From contig JAIXUR010000038.1 of NCBI GenBank assembly GCA_027483425.1, forward strand, positions 1 through 28,027: 28,027 bases of DNA, given 5' to 3'. The notes under the pieces were generated by a model. It did no database searches, had not been told where the DNA came from, and saw nothing but the letters and a program-made list of their open reading frames with translations. Of this stretch, positions 15,709-27,246 are shown in pieces (position 1 is the stretch's first letter; the number at the start of each line of letters is the position of its first letter). Position numbers and translations under genes: made by a program. Origin of the DNA: Cyanobacteriota bacterium. Its GTDB lineage: Bacteria; Cyanobacteriota; Cyanobacteriia; Phormidesmidales; Phormidesmidaceae.

Positions 15709-17559
15709 TTACGGCAAAAACAGCCCGATGCCGTTGTTGACCCTAGCCGCTGTAGCCGGGGAGCGGTTGATCAGGCGGCCCCCCAGGTACAGGCTGGCTG
15801 AACTACCGCCATCGAGGTTGAGGGCGTCGGTGCTGCCCAGCTGCACCATGATTTGGGCGAGCTGGTCGAGGGTGGGGCCGGGACCACGGGGGCTATTGTG
15901 CACGGCCACCAGCAGGATTTCGCCCGTGGATGTCAGCCCTATGGCGCTGCGGGGGGCGGCTTGGGTGGCGAAGGCGGTGCTGAACTGCTCAAGGGCCGCA
16001 TCTAGGACGAGGGTGCGATCGCGCAGGAGCAGCGGCCCACCCCCAACCACATTGGGAAAGGGCTCTAGGCTGGGGGGCAACAACTCAGACGATAGGGTGA
16101 TTGACTGTCCCGGCGGTAATGCCTGGGCCGCGGTGGCGTAGGCCCGGAGCGCGAGCACATACCCATCGGCAGGAATCGGGACACCGCCGGGGGCGATCGC
16201 ACTGGCGGCCTGCTGAGCGGTGACCACGCCGTTGACCACCGTCACGACGGTTTCGCCCTCCAGAACGGGCTGATAGAGACGCCCCCACTCGGGGGTGTAG
16301 AGGCCAATCCCGGCCTGGACGTAGCCGCTGTTGAGGGCCTGGATGGGAAAGGTTTGGCCGGTGACGGTCGTCAACGTTTGCCGGAGAAACAGCCGCTCCA
16401 TGCGCACCTGCCCCTGCTCGTTCCACCCCACGACGCCTCGGCTCAAGATCGGGCCTGAGATCCAGTGATTGTTGGAGCGCACGGCCCCGAGGGGATACTG
16501 GTTATTGCGGTTGAAGAAGCCCGCATTGATGGCGGCGGTGGCCTGCCAGCGTTGGGCCATGGTGGTCAGGGGAGCCGTACCCACTGCCGTGGTGGGGTCG
16601 GTCCAGATCGGGCGCAGGCTGGCCTGGGCTGGATCAATCTGTAGCCAGTAGACGGGAAACGATTGCCCCGCCACGGCGATATAGCGCTGCTGCCAGCGCA
16701 CCCCCGGAGCCCAGGCAATGCTATGGGGCTGAAGGCCATCGGCCCGAAGGTCGAGGATGATTTGGTTGGGGTTAGCCTGAGTCACCAGGTGGGCTGGCTG
16801 ACTGGCGCTGGCCTGGAGGCGAAGGCCGTTGGCCCCAGGAGTCACCGTCAGCGACCCTAAAAAATCTCCGGCGGGAGCGGCGATCGCGGCCCTAATCACC
16901 CGGTCGTCAGCGGTGGCGGCCACGGTGAGGGTAAGGGCATCAGCACCATGGGCCAGACCGGCGGGGGCGGGGCCTGACAGGTCTAGGATCAAGCGCTCGC
17001 CGCCGGCCTGGGCTTCTCGGCGCAGGGCGGTAATCTGGGCGGGGGGGGTGGTGATGCGCAGGGTGCCTCCCTGGGGCTGCACCTGCCAGCCGTAGCGCTG
17101 GGCTAGGGGCATGATATCGAGATATCGATAGCCGCCCGCCACCCAGGCAGCCAGCTCGATCGGGCGGCCCGGTTCACTAAACCACTGGACGGGCTGTCGA
17201 TCGGGCTGGCCGTTGCTGAGCAAGGTCGCCCCCAGTTGATCGGTAACGCCGTAGTCAGCCAGGCCGATTTGGCCCCCCACCATCACCCAGGGAATAGAGA
17301 CTTGGCGGCCATTGATCAGCACCGTCTGGCCCTGAAGCTGGTTCTGCAGCTGGCCCTGAGCTGGGGGAAGAGCGGCGGGCGCTTGGCCAGTGAGGACCTC
17401 GGCAGGCCGGGGAGACACCCCTGGCAAAGGCTCGGTGGCCAGGGCGGTGAGGGGGGCGATCGCGCCCAGGAAGCCCAACAAGACCCTGCTGCCAGCAACC
17501 CAACGGTTACTTGACCGGGGAGAGAGAACTAATAGCGCCAAACCGGCAAGTCTAACCAT
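15709..17559 (-). CDS. Exported phosphodiester glycosidase family protein
   Basis: The 616-residue protein has a hydrophobic N terminus (MVRLAGLALLVLS, then RVLLGFLGAIAPLTALA ending at a plausible cleavage site), so it is probably exported. An AMIN-like or copper-amine-oxidase-N-like region follows, with GYRYLDIMPLAQRYGW and GGTLRIT repeats, then a GGERLILDLSGP segment. The C-terminal 270 residues are a NAGPA/phosphodiester glycosidase domain: AINAGFFNRNN, NVVGGGPLLL, RSAIGLTSTGE and ALNLDGGSSASLYLGG are its signatures. The frame opens further upstream, but only at a TTG (17667), so ATG 17559 is preferred. It shares its catalytic domain with 5220-7118 but not the deacetylase. Substrate unknown; surface polysaccharide or wall polymer is inferred. 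Confidence 0.85.
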   Translation of the reverse strand: MVRLAGLALLVLSPRSSNRWVAGSRVLLGFLGAIAPLTALATEPLPGVSPRPAEVLTGQAPAALPPAQGQLQNQLQGQTVLINGRQVSIPWVMVGGQIGLADYGVTDQLGATLLSNGQPDRQPVQWFSEPGRPIELAAWVAGGYRYLDIMPLAQRYGWQVQPQGGTLRITTPPAQITALRREAQAGGERLILDLSGPAPAGLAHGADALTLTVAATADDRVIRAAIAAPAGDFLGSLTVTPGANGLRLQASASQPAHLVTQANPNQIILDLRADGLQPHSIAWAPGVRWQQRYIAVAGQSFPVYWLQIDPAQASLRPIWTDPTTAVGTAPLTTMAQRWQATAAINAGFFNRNNQYPLGAVRSNNHWISGPILSRGVVGWNEQGQVRMERLFLRQTLTTVTGQTFPIQALNSGYVQAGIGLYTPEWGRLYQPVLEGETVVTVVNGVVTAQQAASAIAPGGVPIPADGYVLALRAYATAAQALPPGQSITLSSELLPPSLEPFPNVVGGGPLLLRDRTLVLDAALEQFSTAFATQAAPRSAIGLTSTGEILLVAVHNSPRGPGPTLDQLAQIMVQLGSTDALNLDGGSSASLYLGGRLINRSPATAARVNNGIGLFLP

Positions 17560-18082
17560 AGAAGAAAATTTCGAGAAGGGTCTGAGCAGTTCAAGGATAG
17601 AGAATTCCCAGGATGGGGAATGGCGGCTCGGGCAATTTAAGGGCGATCTAAGGTGATTCTGAAACAATCGCTACCATTACTGCCGCTTAATTCTAAGAAG
17701 CTGTGAATCAACGCTGACCCTAGGGTTTGTAAAGTCCTGATAAAGTCTGTAGATTACTGGTAAGGCCCTGCGGACGCCAATGCTTTATGGCTCAGGTCCT
17801 TGGGCCAAGGCTGCATCAATCAGAATCGATTAGAGCAGGATTGATCGGCCCAGGGGTGATCGCCCAGGGGCGGGCAGGCCCCCAAGCCCAGATTGACTGC
17901 ATTAGATGTGACGCCAAGTCAGGGGATTTTTTTTCACTGGCTTCTTTTCCTGGCCGATTGAGGCCGTTCTAGGTGGCCTACATACTCCACGGTAGCGCAG
18001 CTGTAAGGCGGGGCTGCTAGGCTAGCTCTCTCAGCCAACTGTTTTCTCTCTGATCACTACTTCATTATTGTTTTGCTCTTCC
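17560..18082. other. Divergent intergenic region upstream of glsF
   Basis: About 520 bp separate the divergent glycosidase and glsF genes. Apart from the candidate promoter at 17727-17755, only a near-repeat of AAAGTC(C)TG at about 17731-17749 was noticed. No GTA-N8-TAC NtcA site was found by eye upstream of glsF. Short open frames here lack coding character. Confidence 0.4.
17727..17755 (+). promoter_or_regulatory. Candidate sigma-70 promoter for glsF
   Basis: TTGTAA (17727-17732) and TAGATT (17750-17755) are separated by exactly 17 bases and resemble -35 and -10 boxes at four of six positions each. Transcription would begin near 17762, leaving a leader of about 320 bases before the glsF ATG. 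The position is plausible but the match is only moderate. Confidence 0.3.
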
Positions 18083-22819
<4,737 letters not shown>

Positions 22820-22827
22820 GGGCACGA

Positions 22828-22903
22828 GGGGGGAAGTTTTGAGGGCTTTAATGCAAAGTTCAAACTTCAAACTTCAAAATTAGGCCCTTAAAACCCTGCC
22901 CCC
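22828..22903 (+). terminator. Long 3' stem-loop after glsF
   Basis: GTTTTGAGGGC (22836-22846) pairs with GCCCTTAAAAC (22884-22894) over 11 bp with a single G-U. An outer G6 (22828-22833) faces C5 (22899-22903). The loop contains the heptamer repeat. It begins 8 bases after the glsF stop codon, so a role in ending or stabilising the glsF mRNA is likely, although no T run follows. Confidence 0.45.
22858..22878 (+). repeat. Three tandem heptamers (YTCAAA type)
   Basis: GTTCAAA, CTTCAAA and CTTCAAA lie head to tail, resembling the short tandemly repeated heptanucleotides common in filamentous cyanobacteria. They sit in the loop of the glsF 3' stem-loop. Confidence 0.6.
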
Positions 22904-22988
22904 GGTACCTAAAACTCTCCCTCTGGCAGCGTCCCCGTGTGCTACAGTAATCCTCTGGTTATGGCATGTCGTAAACAACGAATGCCAG

Positions 22989-23048
22989 TGCGGGCAGAGT
23001 GTTTGTGGAAGTAGGTGCGGCATCTGCGGCTTAAATGCGGGCAGAGTG
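22989..23048 (+). repeat. 13-bp direct repeat upstream of the small basic protein gene
   Basis: TGCGGGCAGAGTG occurs at 22989-23001 and again at 23036-23048, 47 bp apart from start to start. The second copy ends 86 bp before the ATG of the 59-residue protein. It may be a pair of binding sites or a small duplication. The rest of the gap 22820-23134 holds only the glsF 3' structure and no further gene. Confidence 0.5.
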
Positions 23049-23134
23049 CACGTTTCCCATGCTGGGGATTCCCTTTTTTTAACTGCCAGTCTTTGTTTAC
23101 TGATCACACCTGCCCTATTGTCTGAGGTTATTGA

Positions 23135-23314
23135 ATGTCTAAACGCCGCAATCCAAAGAAAGAAAAAGCCCTACGCAATCAAGCCTACGCCCGCAAGTTC
23201 CGCAAAAAGCGGTCGGGTAACCAACGCTTCTTCCGTCGCAACAACACTGGCGCAACGGATGATGACAGCACTGAGGATAAAGAGAATAGCGATTATTCCA
23301 GCAATAACGCCTAG
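23135..23314 (+). CDS. Small lysine/arginine-rich protein with acidic tail, unknown function
   Basis: This 59-residue frame runs from ATG (23135) to TAG, with GAGG 7 bases upstream as a ribosome binding site. The first half begins MSKRRNPKKEKALRNQAYAR and continues strongly basic to about residue 36. Residues 42-54 are acidic (DDDSTEDKENSD), followed by a short polar end. It has no membrane segment or cysteine. Its charge pattern suggests RNA, ribosome or nucleic-acid binding, as in small ribosome-associated proteins; this is inference. I believe similar N termini occur in other cyanobacteria but cannot confirm it. It converges with the FAD oxidoreductase gene 33 bp away. Confidence 0.72.
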   Translation: MSKRRNPKKEKALRNQAYARKFRKKRSGNQRFFRRNNTGATDDDSTEDKENSDYSSNNA

Positions 23315-23347
23315 GTTCGCCGTCGTTCTCAAGGGTCAGAGACCTAG

Positions 23348-24418
23348 CTAGACGAGGGCTTGGGCGATGAGCTTGGCCGCCTGGTGGCCAGATGCGATCG
23401 CCCCTTCGACCTGTCCCCCAGGGCACCAGTCGCCACAGCCCACGAAGGTTGGCCAGGCGGGTGAGCTGAGCACAGAGACCCCTAGGGGCTGACGCACAAA
23501 GCCGTAGCGCCAGCGGTGCACTTGCATCCACTCTGGGGAGCTGAGCCACGGAGCCAGGGGTTTTGCGGCGATCGCCAGGAGGTCTTGGCCCACCGACTCT
23601 AGATCAGGGCGATCGATCGCCTGGGCCGCAAACTCGGCGCTGCTGTGGAGGACGACTACCGATTCTTTGGGCTCCGCTGCCTTGGCAGCGGGGCGTTTAC
23701 TACTGTCTAAGGCTATCCACCCCAGGGTGGGGTGGGCGTCACCCGTGACCATCCAGCCACCTGGGGCTGTTTGCTGGGAAAGCCAAGGAGAGGTCTGGGG
23801 ACTGTAGCCCGCCATGACCGTAATTACAGGATCAAACGCGACGGTCTGGAGTTGCTGTACCAGGTCGCTGATCGCGTCGTGCGGTTGGGCGGTGGCGGCC
23901 ACCAGGGCGGCGGCCTGGGGCGCGGGGATGGCCACCACCACGGCCCTAGCCTCCAGGGCGCTGATCTCACTCTGGGAATCTGAACCGAGGCCTTCCCCTT
24001 CAATGTGCCATCCCTGGGGCATCGGTGTCAGGGCCGTAGCGCGCCAGTGGCGGTGAATGGTCAGCCCCGCAGCCAGGGCCTTGGCAACAGCACTCATACC
24101 CTGGGGCGCGGCGTAGAGGGTCGCCGTCGCCGTCGCCCGGATCGACCCATTGGCCTCTAGGGCAAAGGTCTCCGGCTGCCAGGGCTGCAGAATGCCCGAG
24201 GCTAACAGCGCCGGAATCGGACTTAACGCCGGGTCAGCAAAGGGTTGTAAATACCGACAGCCATGGTCCAGGCTGGTGGTAGCCAGGCGGCGAGTGGCCA
24301 CTCGCCCCCCCAGCCCGCGAGACTTGTCAACCACTCGCACCCGGTAGCCCCTCTGGTGGAGCTGGCCAGCGGCGGTTAGCCCACTGAGCCCAGCGCCAAT
24401 GACCACCACATCTTCCAT
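23348..24418 (-). CDS. Renalase-like FAD-dependent oxidoreductase
   Basis: The 356-residue protein starts with a Rossmann FAD-binding motif (VVVIGAGLSGLTAAGQL, residues 4-20), the ADP-ribose-binding acid in VRVVDKSRGLGGRVATRR (about 27-44), and DHGCRYLQPF. The C-terminal FAD contact is in FVGCGDWCPGGQVEGAIASGHQAA (about 326-349). This arrangement fits the amine-oxidase/renalase-like subgroup, which is common in cyanobacteria and plants. The substrate is unknown, and oxidation of amines or of NAD(P)H isomers are both only possibilities. It is soluble with no signal peptide. GGAGAG about 8 bases before the ATG supports the start. It is divergent from the YaaW-like gene, with 101 bp between them. 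Confidence 0.87.
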   Translation of the reverse strand: MEDVVVIGAGLSGLTAAGQLHQRGYRVRVVDKSRGLGGRVATRRLATTSLDHGCRYLQPFADPALSPIPALLASGILQPWQPETFALEANGSIRATATATLYAAPQGMSAVAKALAAGLTIHRHWRATALTPMPQGWHIEGEGLGSDSQSEISALEARAVVVAIPAPQAAALVAATAQPHDAISDLVQQLQTVAFDPVITVMAGYSPQTSPWLSQQTAPGGWMVTGDAHPTLGWIALDSSKRPAAKAAEPKESVVVLHSSAEFAAQAIDRPDLESVGQDLLAIAAKPLAPWLSSPEWMQVHRWRYGFVRQPLGVSVLSSPAWPTFVGCGDWCPGGQVEGAIASGHQAAKLIAQALV

Positions 24419-24519
24419 AGCCGTTTCTCTCCAATTTTGGGTGTGTAGCCATTGCTCAACATCCTATCTTGGGGAATTGTGTAAAAATGTAAGACAGTTT
24501 TTTAAACCGGTGATACCCA

Positions 24520-25371
24520 GTGGATGAGCTGCGGTCGGCCCTGGAACTAGCAACAGAGGAAGAACTTCAGGTCCTGACAGAAATGCTGTTTAGGCCCCGG
24601 TTCAACCCGCTCGATTACTTACAAAATACCGACCCACTGACGGTTCAGAGCTGCCCTCGGCAGCAGTGGCTGGATCGCTTGGAACAGCGTTTTCGGTTTT
24701 TGGCGGCGGACGGTCTAACCGTGATCAACGGTCAAAGCCAGCAGGTGACCTACCGCCAGGCGCTCATTCAAGTCTGCCGATACCTCAAGGTTCCCTACGC
24801 GATCGCCTGGACGACCGATGAGTTAGAGGCCGAGGTGTTTCTGCATCTGCTCCGCAGTAATGTACAGAAGCTGCCTCGGGACGAGCGCGATCGCCTCCAG
24901 CAATCCCTCACCCGGTCCTTGGCGGGCTCGACCCAGTTTCAGGCCCTCCCTGGGGCACTCCAGGATAACCCCCTGGCGCTCCTCGCCAAGGGGAGTGGTG
25001 TTGTGGCCGTAAGTGCCGTGCTCCGGCCCTGGCTGCTTCAGCAGATCGCTCGGCAAATGGCCCTTCAGGTGGCTCGTTACGAGATCGCCCGACAGGCGGT
25101 GGTAGCCGGGGGTAGTTCAGTGATGGGCCAAATTCAGCAACGGTTTGCCCTGCGCATGGCCGCTCGGGGCATGGCCGTGAGTGCGGCCCGCTACGGTGCC
25201 ACCAAAGCCGTGTTCTCGGTGCTGGGGCCAGCCCTATGGGGTTGGTTTCTGGCTGACCTGGGCTGGCGGGCCGTGGCCACTAACTACAGTCGCGTCATTC
25301 CGGTCGTATTCACCCTGGCTCAAATCCGCCTGACCCGATCGTCTGAAGAGGGTCAACTGGCCCCAGGTTAG
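24520..25371 (+). CDS. YaaW-like (UPF0174) family protein
   Basis: This 283-residue protein opens with MDELRSALELATEEELQVLTEMLF, followed by FNPLDYL and WLDRLEQRFRFLAADG. The C-terminal half has several hydrophobic helices (about 160-275), including VFSVLGPALWGWFLADLGWRAVATNY. This resembles the E. coli YaaW/UPF0174 family, whose molecular role is poorly defined. The start is GTG 24520. It reads in the same direction as the J-domain and DUF3143 genes, with a 49-bp gap, so the three may form an operon. The family call rests on remembered pattern. Confidence 0.72.
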   Translation: MDELRSALELATEEELQVLTEMLFRPRFNPLDYLQNTDPLTVQSCPRQQWLDRLEQRFRFLAADGLTVINGQSQQVTYRQALIQVCRYLKVPYAIAWTTDELEAEVFLHLLRSNVQKLPRDERDRLQQSLTRSLAGSTQFQALPGALQDNPLALLAKGSGVVAVSAVLRPWLLQQIARQMALQVARYEIARQAVVAGGSSVMGQIQQRFALRMAARGMAVSAARYGATKAVFSVLGPALWGWFLADLGWRAVATNYSRVIPVVFTLAQIRLTRSSEEGQLAPG

Positions 25372-25420
25372 GGGTGCCGCAGCCTGTACTCGTTGACAAT
25401 CGCCCTGCTAGTGGGATGCC

Positions 25421-26056
25421 ATGCCTGACGTGAATCCAAGACCCAAAACCCACTATGACCAGTTGGGAGTCAAGCCTACGGCTAGCCCCCAGCAGATTCG
25501 GCGTGCGTTTCGCGACCTGAGCAAGCTCTACCATCCCGATACGACAGAACTGCCCGCCGCCGAGGCCACCGAAAAGTTTTACCAACTCAATGAGGCCTAC
25601 GCTATTCTCAGCAGCCCCGATCGTCGCTGGACCTATGACCAGCAGGTGGGCTACTCCCGCATTTCGGTCATGCAGCCCCTAGAAGCCCTCAGTCGCCCCC
25701 CGTCTCCCGAGCGGCGCGAGCCCGCCAACATGTACCTCGACCCGACCGATCGGCCCCTGTCCGCCGGGGAGATTTTTGCCCTGTTCATCCTGGGGCTAAC
25801 CTTTGTGGCCTGTCTGGCCCTGGTGGTGACGGTGAGCCTGACCCGGGGAGACTATGCCGCCGCCCCAGATCTAAACCAGACCGCCTTAGACCAGGCCATA
25901 CTAGGCCAGACAAAAGACCTGCAAGAACCTGACTCTAGCCCCGATGCCACGGCGGTAGCGCCGATGCCTGACGCAGCCGCTAGAACCGCACCGCCCCTAC
26001 CGTCGGTTCCCAATCACTCCAGTCCTGGGGCGTCATCGTCGCCTACCTGGCTCTAG
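25421..26056 (+). CDS. J-domain protein with a single membrane anchor
   Basis: The 211-residue protein has an N-terminal J domain (about 9-75), THYDQLGVKPTASPQQIRRAF to DRRWTYDQQ, with the HPD motif at 38-40 that stimulates Hsp70 (DnaK) ATPase. There is no Gly/Phe region, zinc finger or C-terminal substrate domain, so it is a type III J protein. A linker and one membrane helix (117-140) follow. The last 70 residues are polar, proline- and serine-rich and low complexity. The J domain probably faces the cytoplasm and recruits DnaK to a membrane; which membrane is unknown. It is 73 bp upstream of the DUF3143 gene. Confidence 0.88.
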   Translation: MPDVNPRPKTHYDQLGVKPTASPQQIRRAFRDLSKLYHPDTTELPAAEATEKFYQLNEAYAILSSPDRRWTYDQQVGYSRISVMQPLEALSRPPSPERREPANMYLDPTDRPLSAGEIFALFILGLTFVACLALVVTVSLTRGDYAAAPDLNQTALDQAILGQTKDLQEPDSSPDATAVAPMPDAAARTAPPLPSVPNHSSPGASSSPTWL

Positions 26057-26129
26057 AGAGCCTATTCTGGAAGGGTGCATTGCGATCGCGATTACTCCCC
26101 CCCTGATCATCCTGACCTACGGTATTCCC

Positions 26130-26402
26130 ATGGCCCTTCCTTCCGCCGCTACCCCGCTCTACAACCATCCACTGCCCGATATTGAAACCTGGTTGAACCA
26201 GCAGGGCTGTAGCCAAGACACCGAAGCACCCCACTGCTGGCGCATCGTGCGACCCCGCTGGGAGGCCGAGGTGGTGCTCGAAACCGACTGTATTGTGGTG
26301 CGCTACATTAACGCCGGAGCCGATGGCAAGGATGTGCAACGGGTGTTCAAATACTCGCTGAGCCGCCGAGACTTAGAAGAAGCCATTTTTTCTGGGCCCT
26401 AG
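26130..26402 (+). CDS. DUF3143 domain protein
   Basis: The 90-residue protein has the compact layout of this cyanobacterial/plastid family: LYNHPLPDIETWLNQQGC, then HCWRIVRPRWEAEVVLE, then YINAGADGKDVQRVFKYSLSRRDLEEAIFSGP. Its function is not established. It follows the J-domain gene in the same direction, which suggests a shared pathway (inference). Its stop codon falls inside the first unit of a 15-bp tandem repeat. No clear ribosome binding site is visible. Confidence 0.85.
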   Translation: MALPSAATPLYNHPLPDIETWLNQQGCSQDTEAPHCWRIVRPRWEAEVVLETDCIVVRYINAGADGKDVQRVFKYSLSRRDLEEAIFSGP

Positions 26403-26436
26403 AGACCTGGGCCCTAGAGACCTGGGCCCTAAAGAC
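26392..26436 (+). repeat. Three tandem 15-bp units covering the DUF3143 stop codon
   Basis: CTGGGCCCTAGAGAC occurs at 26392-26406 and 26407-26421, with a one-base variant (CTGGGCCCTAAAGAC) at 26422-26436. The period is five codons, so each unit carries an in-frame stop (TAG, TAG, TAA) for the DUF3143 frame. Each unit also contains the GGGCCC palindrome. It probably arose by slippage or duplication at the gene end. Confidence 0.9.
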
Positions 26437-26467
26437 AAAGAGCTGAACAAATCTGATCCGTGGCCCC

Positions 26468-26514
26468 AAAAAACAACCCTAGGGTTGCTGGTTCTCAACC
26501 AAGCAACCCTAGGG
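26468..26514 (-). terminator. Rho-independent terminator of tRNA-Leu
   Basis: On the minus strand the arms 26497-26514 and 26477-26493 pair over 17 bp with one bulged A and a 3-base loop, followed by TTGTTTTTTGG. It lies 15 bases after the tRNA 3' end. The arm itself contains the CCCTAGGG palindrome. Confidence 0.85.
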
Positions 26515-26528
26515 TATGTAGCTTTCGA

Positions 26529-26610
26529 TGCGGATGAAAGGACTTGAACCTTCACGTCCGAAAACACTAGAACCTAAATCTAGCGCGTCTACCAATTCCG
26601 CCACATCCGC
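26529..26610 (-). tRNA. tRNA-Leu (anticodon UAG)
   Basis: The 82-base gene folds into a class II cloverleaf. The acceptor arms are GCGGATG and CATCCGC, followed by discriminator A. The D arm starts TGGCGGAATTGGTAGACGC, the anticodon stem CTAGA/TCTAG encloses the TTTAGGT loop with TAG as anticodon, a long variable arm follows, and the T arm is GGTTCAAGTCC. It decodes CUN leucine codons. The CCA end is not encoded. It has its own terminator. Confidence 0.97.
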
Positions 26611-26622
26611 ATTCAGTGCTAT

Positions 26623-26628
26623 AGCATA
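26623..26628 (-). promoter_or_regulatory. Candidate -10 box for tRNA-Leu
   Basis: On the minus strand TATGCT (26628-26623) lies 12 bases before the mature tRNA 5' end. A poor TTCCAA -35 lies 17 bases further upstream. The position suits a tRNA promoter; the -35 match is weak. Confidence 0.3.
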
Positions 26629-26666
26629 GCAAACTATAGAGGCCTTTGGAAGTAAGGATCTAAATC

Positions 26667-27041
26667 ATGAGCGTATTGGGCAATATCATCTGGCTGGTCT
26701 TTGGCGGGTTTGTGACCGGGCTGGGCTATATTCTGGGCGGACTGGTGCTGTGTCTAACGATTATTGGCATTCCCTTTGGGATACAGGCGATTAAATTGGG
26801 CACCGCTACCATGACCCCCTTCGGGCGAAAAATCGTCGAAGATGCCAACCCCAACAGCACTTTAAAGATAGTGCTGAATGTGGCGTGGCTGTTTCTCTTT
26901 GGTTGGGAGATCGCTCTGGTGCATCTCTTCCATGCCGTCCTTTTAGCGATCACCATTATTGGCTTGCCCTTTGCCAAGCAGCACATTAAGCTGCTGCCCC
27001 TATCGCTGCTGCCCTTTGGCCGGAGCTTTGAGCGCATCTAG
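26667..27041 (+). CDS. YccF-domain inner membrane protein
   Basis: The 124-residue protein consists of two similar YccF halves, each a hydrophobic segment ending in an IxGIPF or IIGLPF motif and a TPFGRK/LPFGRSF motif. There are two to four membrane helices (residues about 5-40 and 68-100). YccF proteins are widespread but uncharacterised. AAGGA 8 bases before the ATG confirms the start. It is divergent from tRNA-Leu, with 56 bp between them. Confidence 0.9.
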   Translation: MSVLGNIIWLVFGGFVTGLGYILGGLVLCLTIIGIPFGIQAIKLGTATMTPFGRKIVEDANPNSTLKIVLNVAWLFLFGWEIALVHLFHAVLLAITIIGLPFAKQHIKLLPLSLLPFGRSFERI

Positions 27042-27052
27042 AACGTTGGTAC

Positions 27053-27120
27053 AGAAACCCGGTTTCTCGGCCAGAAGGTCAGTCATGCCGTTAGCGCAGC
27101 GATGAAGAAACCGGGTTTTT
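27053..27120 (+). terminator. Terminator built from AGAAACC/GGTTTCT repeats after yccF
   Basis: AAACCCGGTTTCT (27055-27067) pairs with AGAAACCGGGTTT (27106-27118) over 13 bp across a 38-base loop and ends in a five-T run. Each arm is itself nearly palindromic, so alternative small hairpins are possible. Sequences of this AGAAACC-SGGTTTCT type are frequent cyanobacterial repeats. It follows the yccF stop by 12 bases. Confidence 0.65.
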
Positions 27121-27198
27121 AGCCATACTGTACCGGTGCTCTAGGACTGTCTAATCTCACGCCTAGGCCGCCAACCGGATGGCTGTTTAACGCTAGAA

Positions 27199-27218
27199 CA
27201 GGCAAGGGGCCTCGCCTG
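27199..27218 (-). terminator. Weak hairpin after rnhB
   Basis: CAGGC and GCCTG flank an inner AGG/CCT pairing, giving about 8 bp with one mismatch. On the minus strand it starts 29 bases after the rnhB stop and is followed by TTCT rather than a real T run. Confidence 0.3.
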
Positions 27219-27246
27219 CCCGGAGAAGGTTTCACCATTCCCTCGG

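Noticed and set aside
17787..17972. 61-residue plus-strand frame upstream of glsF
   Set aside because: No ribosome binding site and no recognisable sequence; it would lie within the probable glsF leader.
17560..18082. NtcA-type site (GTA-N8-TAC) expected upstream of a nitrogen gene
   Set aside because: Read through by eye; only near matches with wrong spacing were found.
22880..23107. 75-residue minus-strand frame between glsF and the small protein gene
   Set aside because: It covers the 13-bp direct repeats and has no start signal or coding pattern; the plus-strand 59-residue gene explains the region better.
23046..23351. 101-residue plus-strand frame overlapping the small basic protein
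   Set aside because: It uses another phase across the well-supported 59-residue gene, which has the ribosome binding site and the coherent basic/acidic layout.
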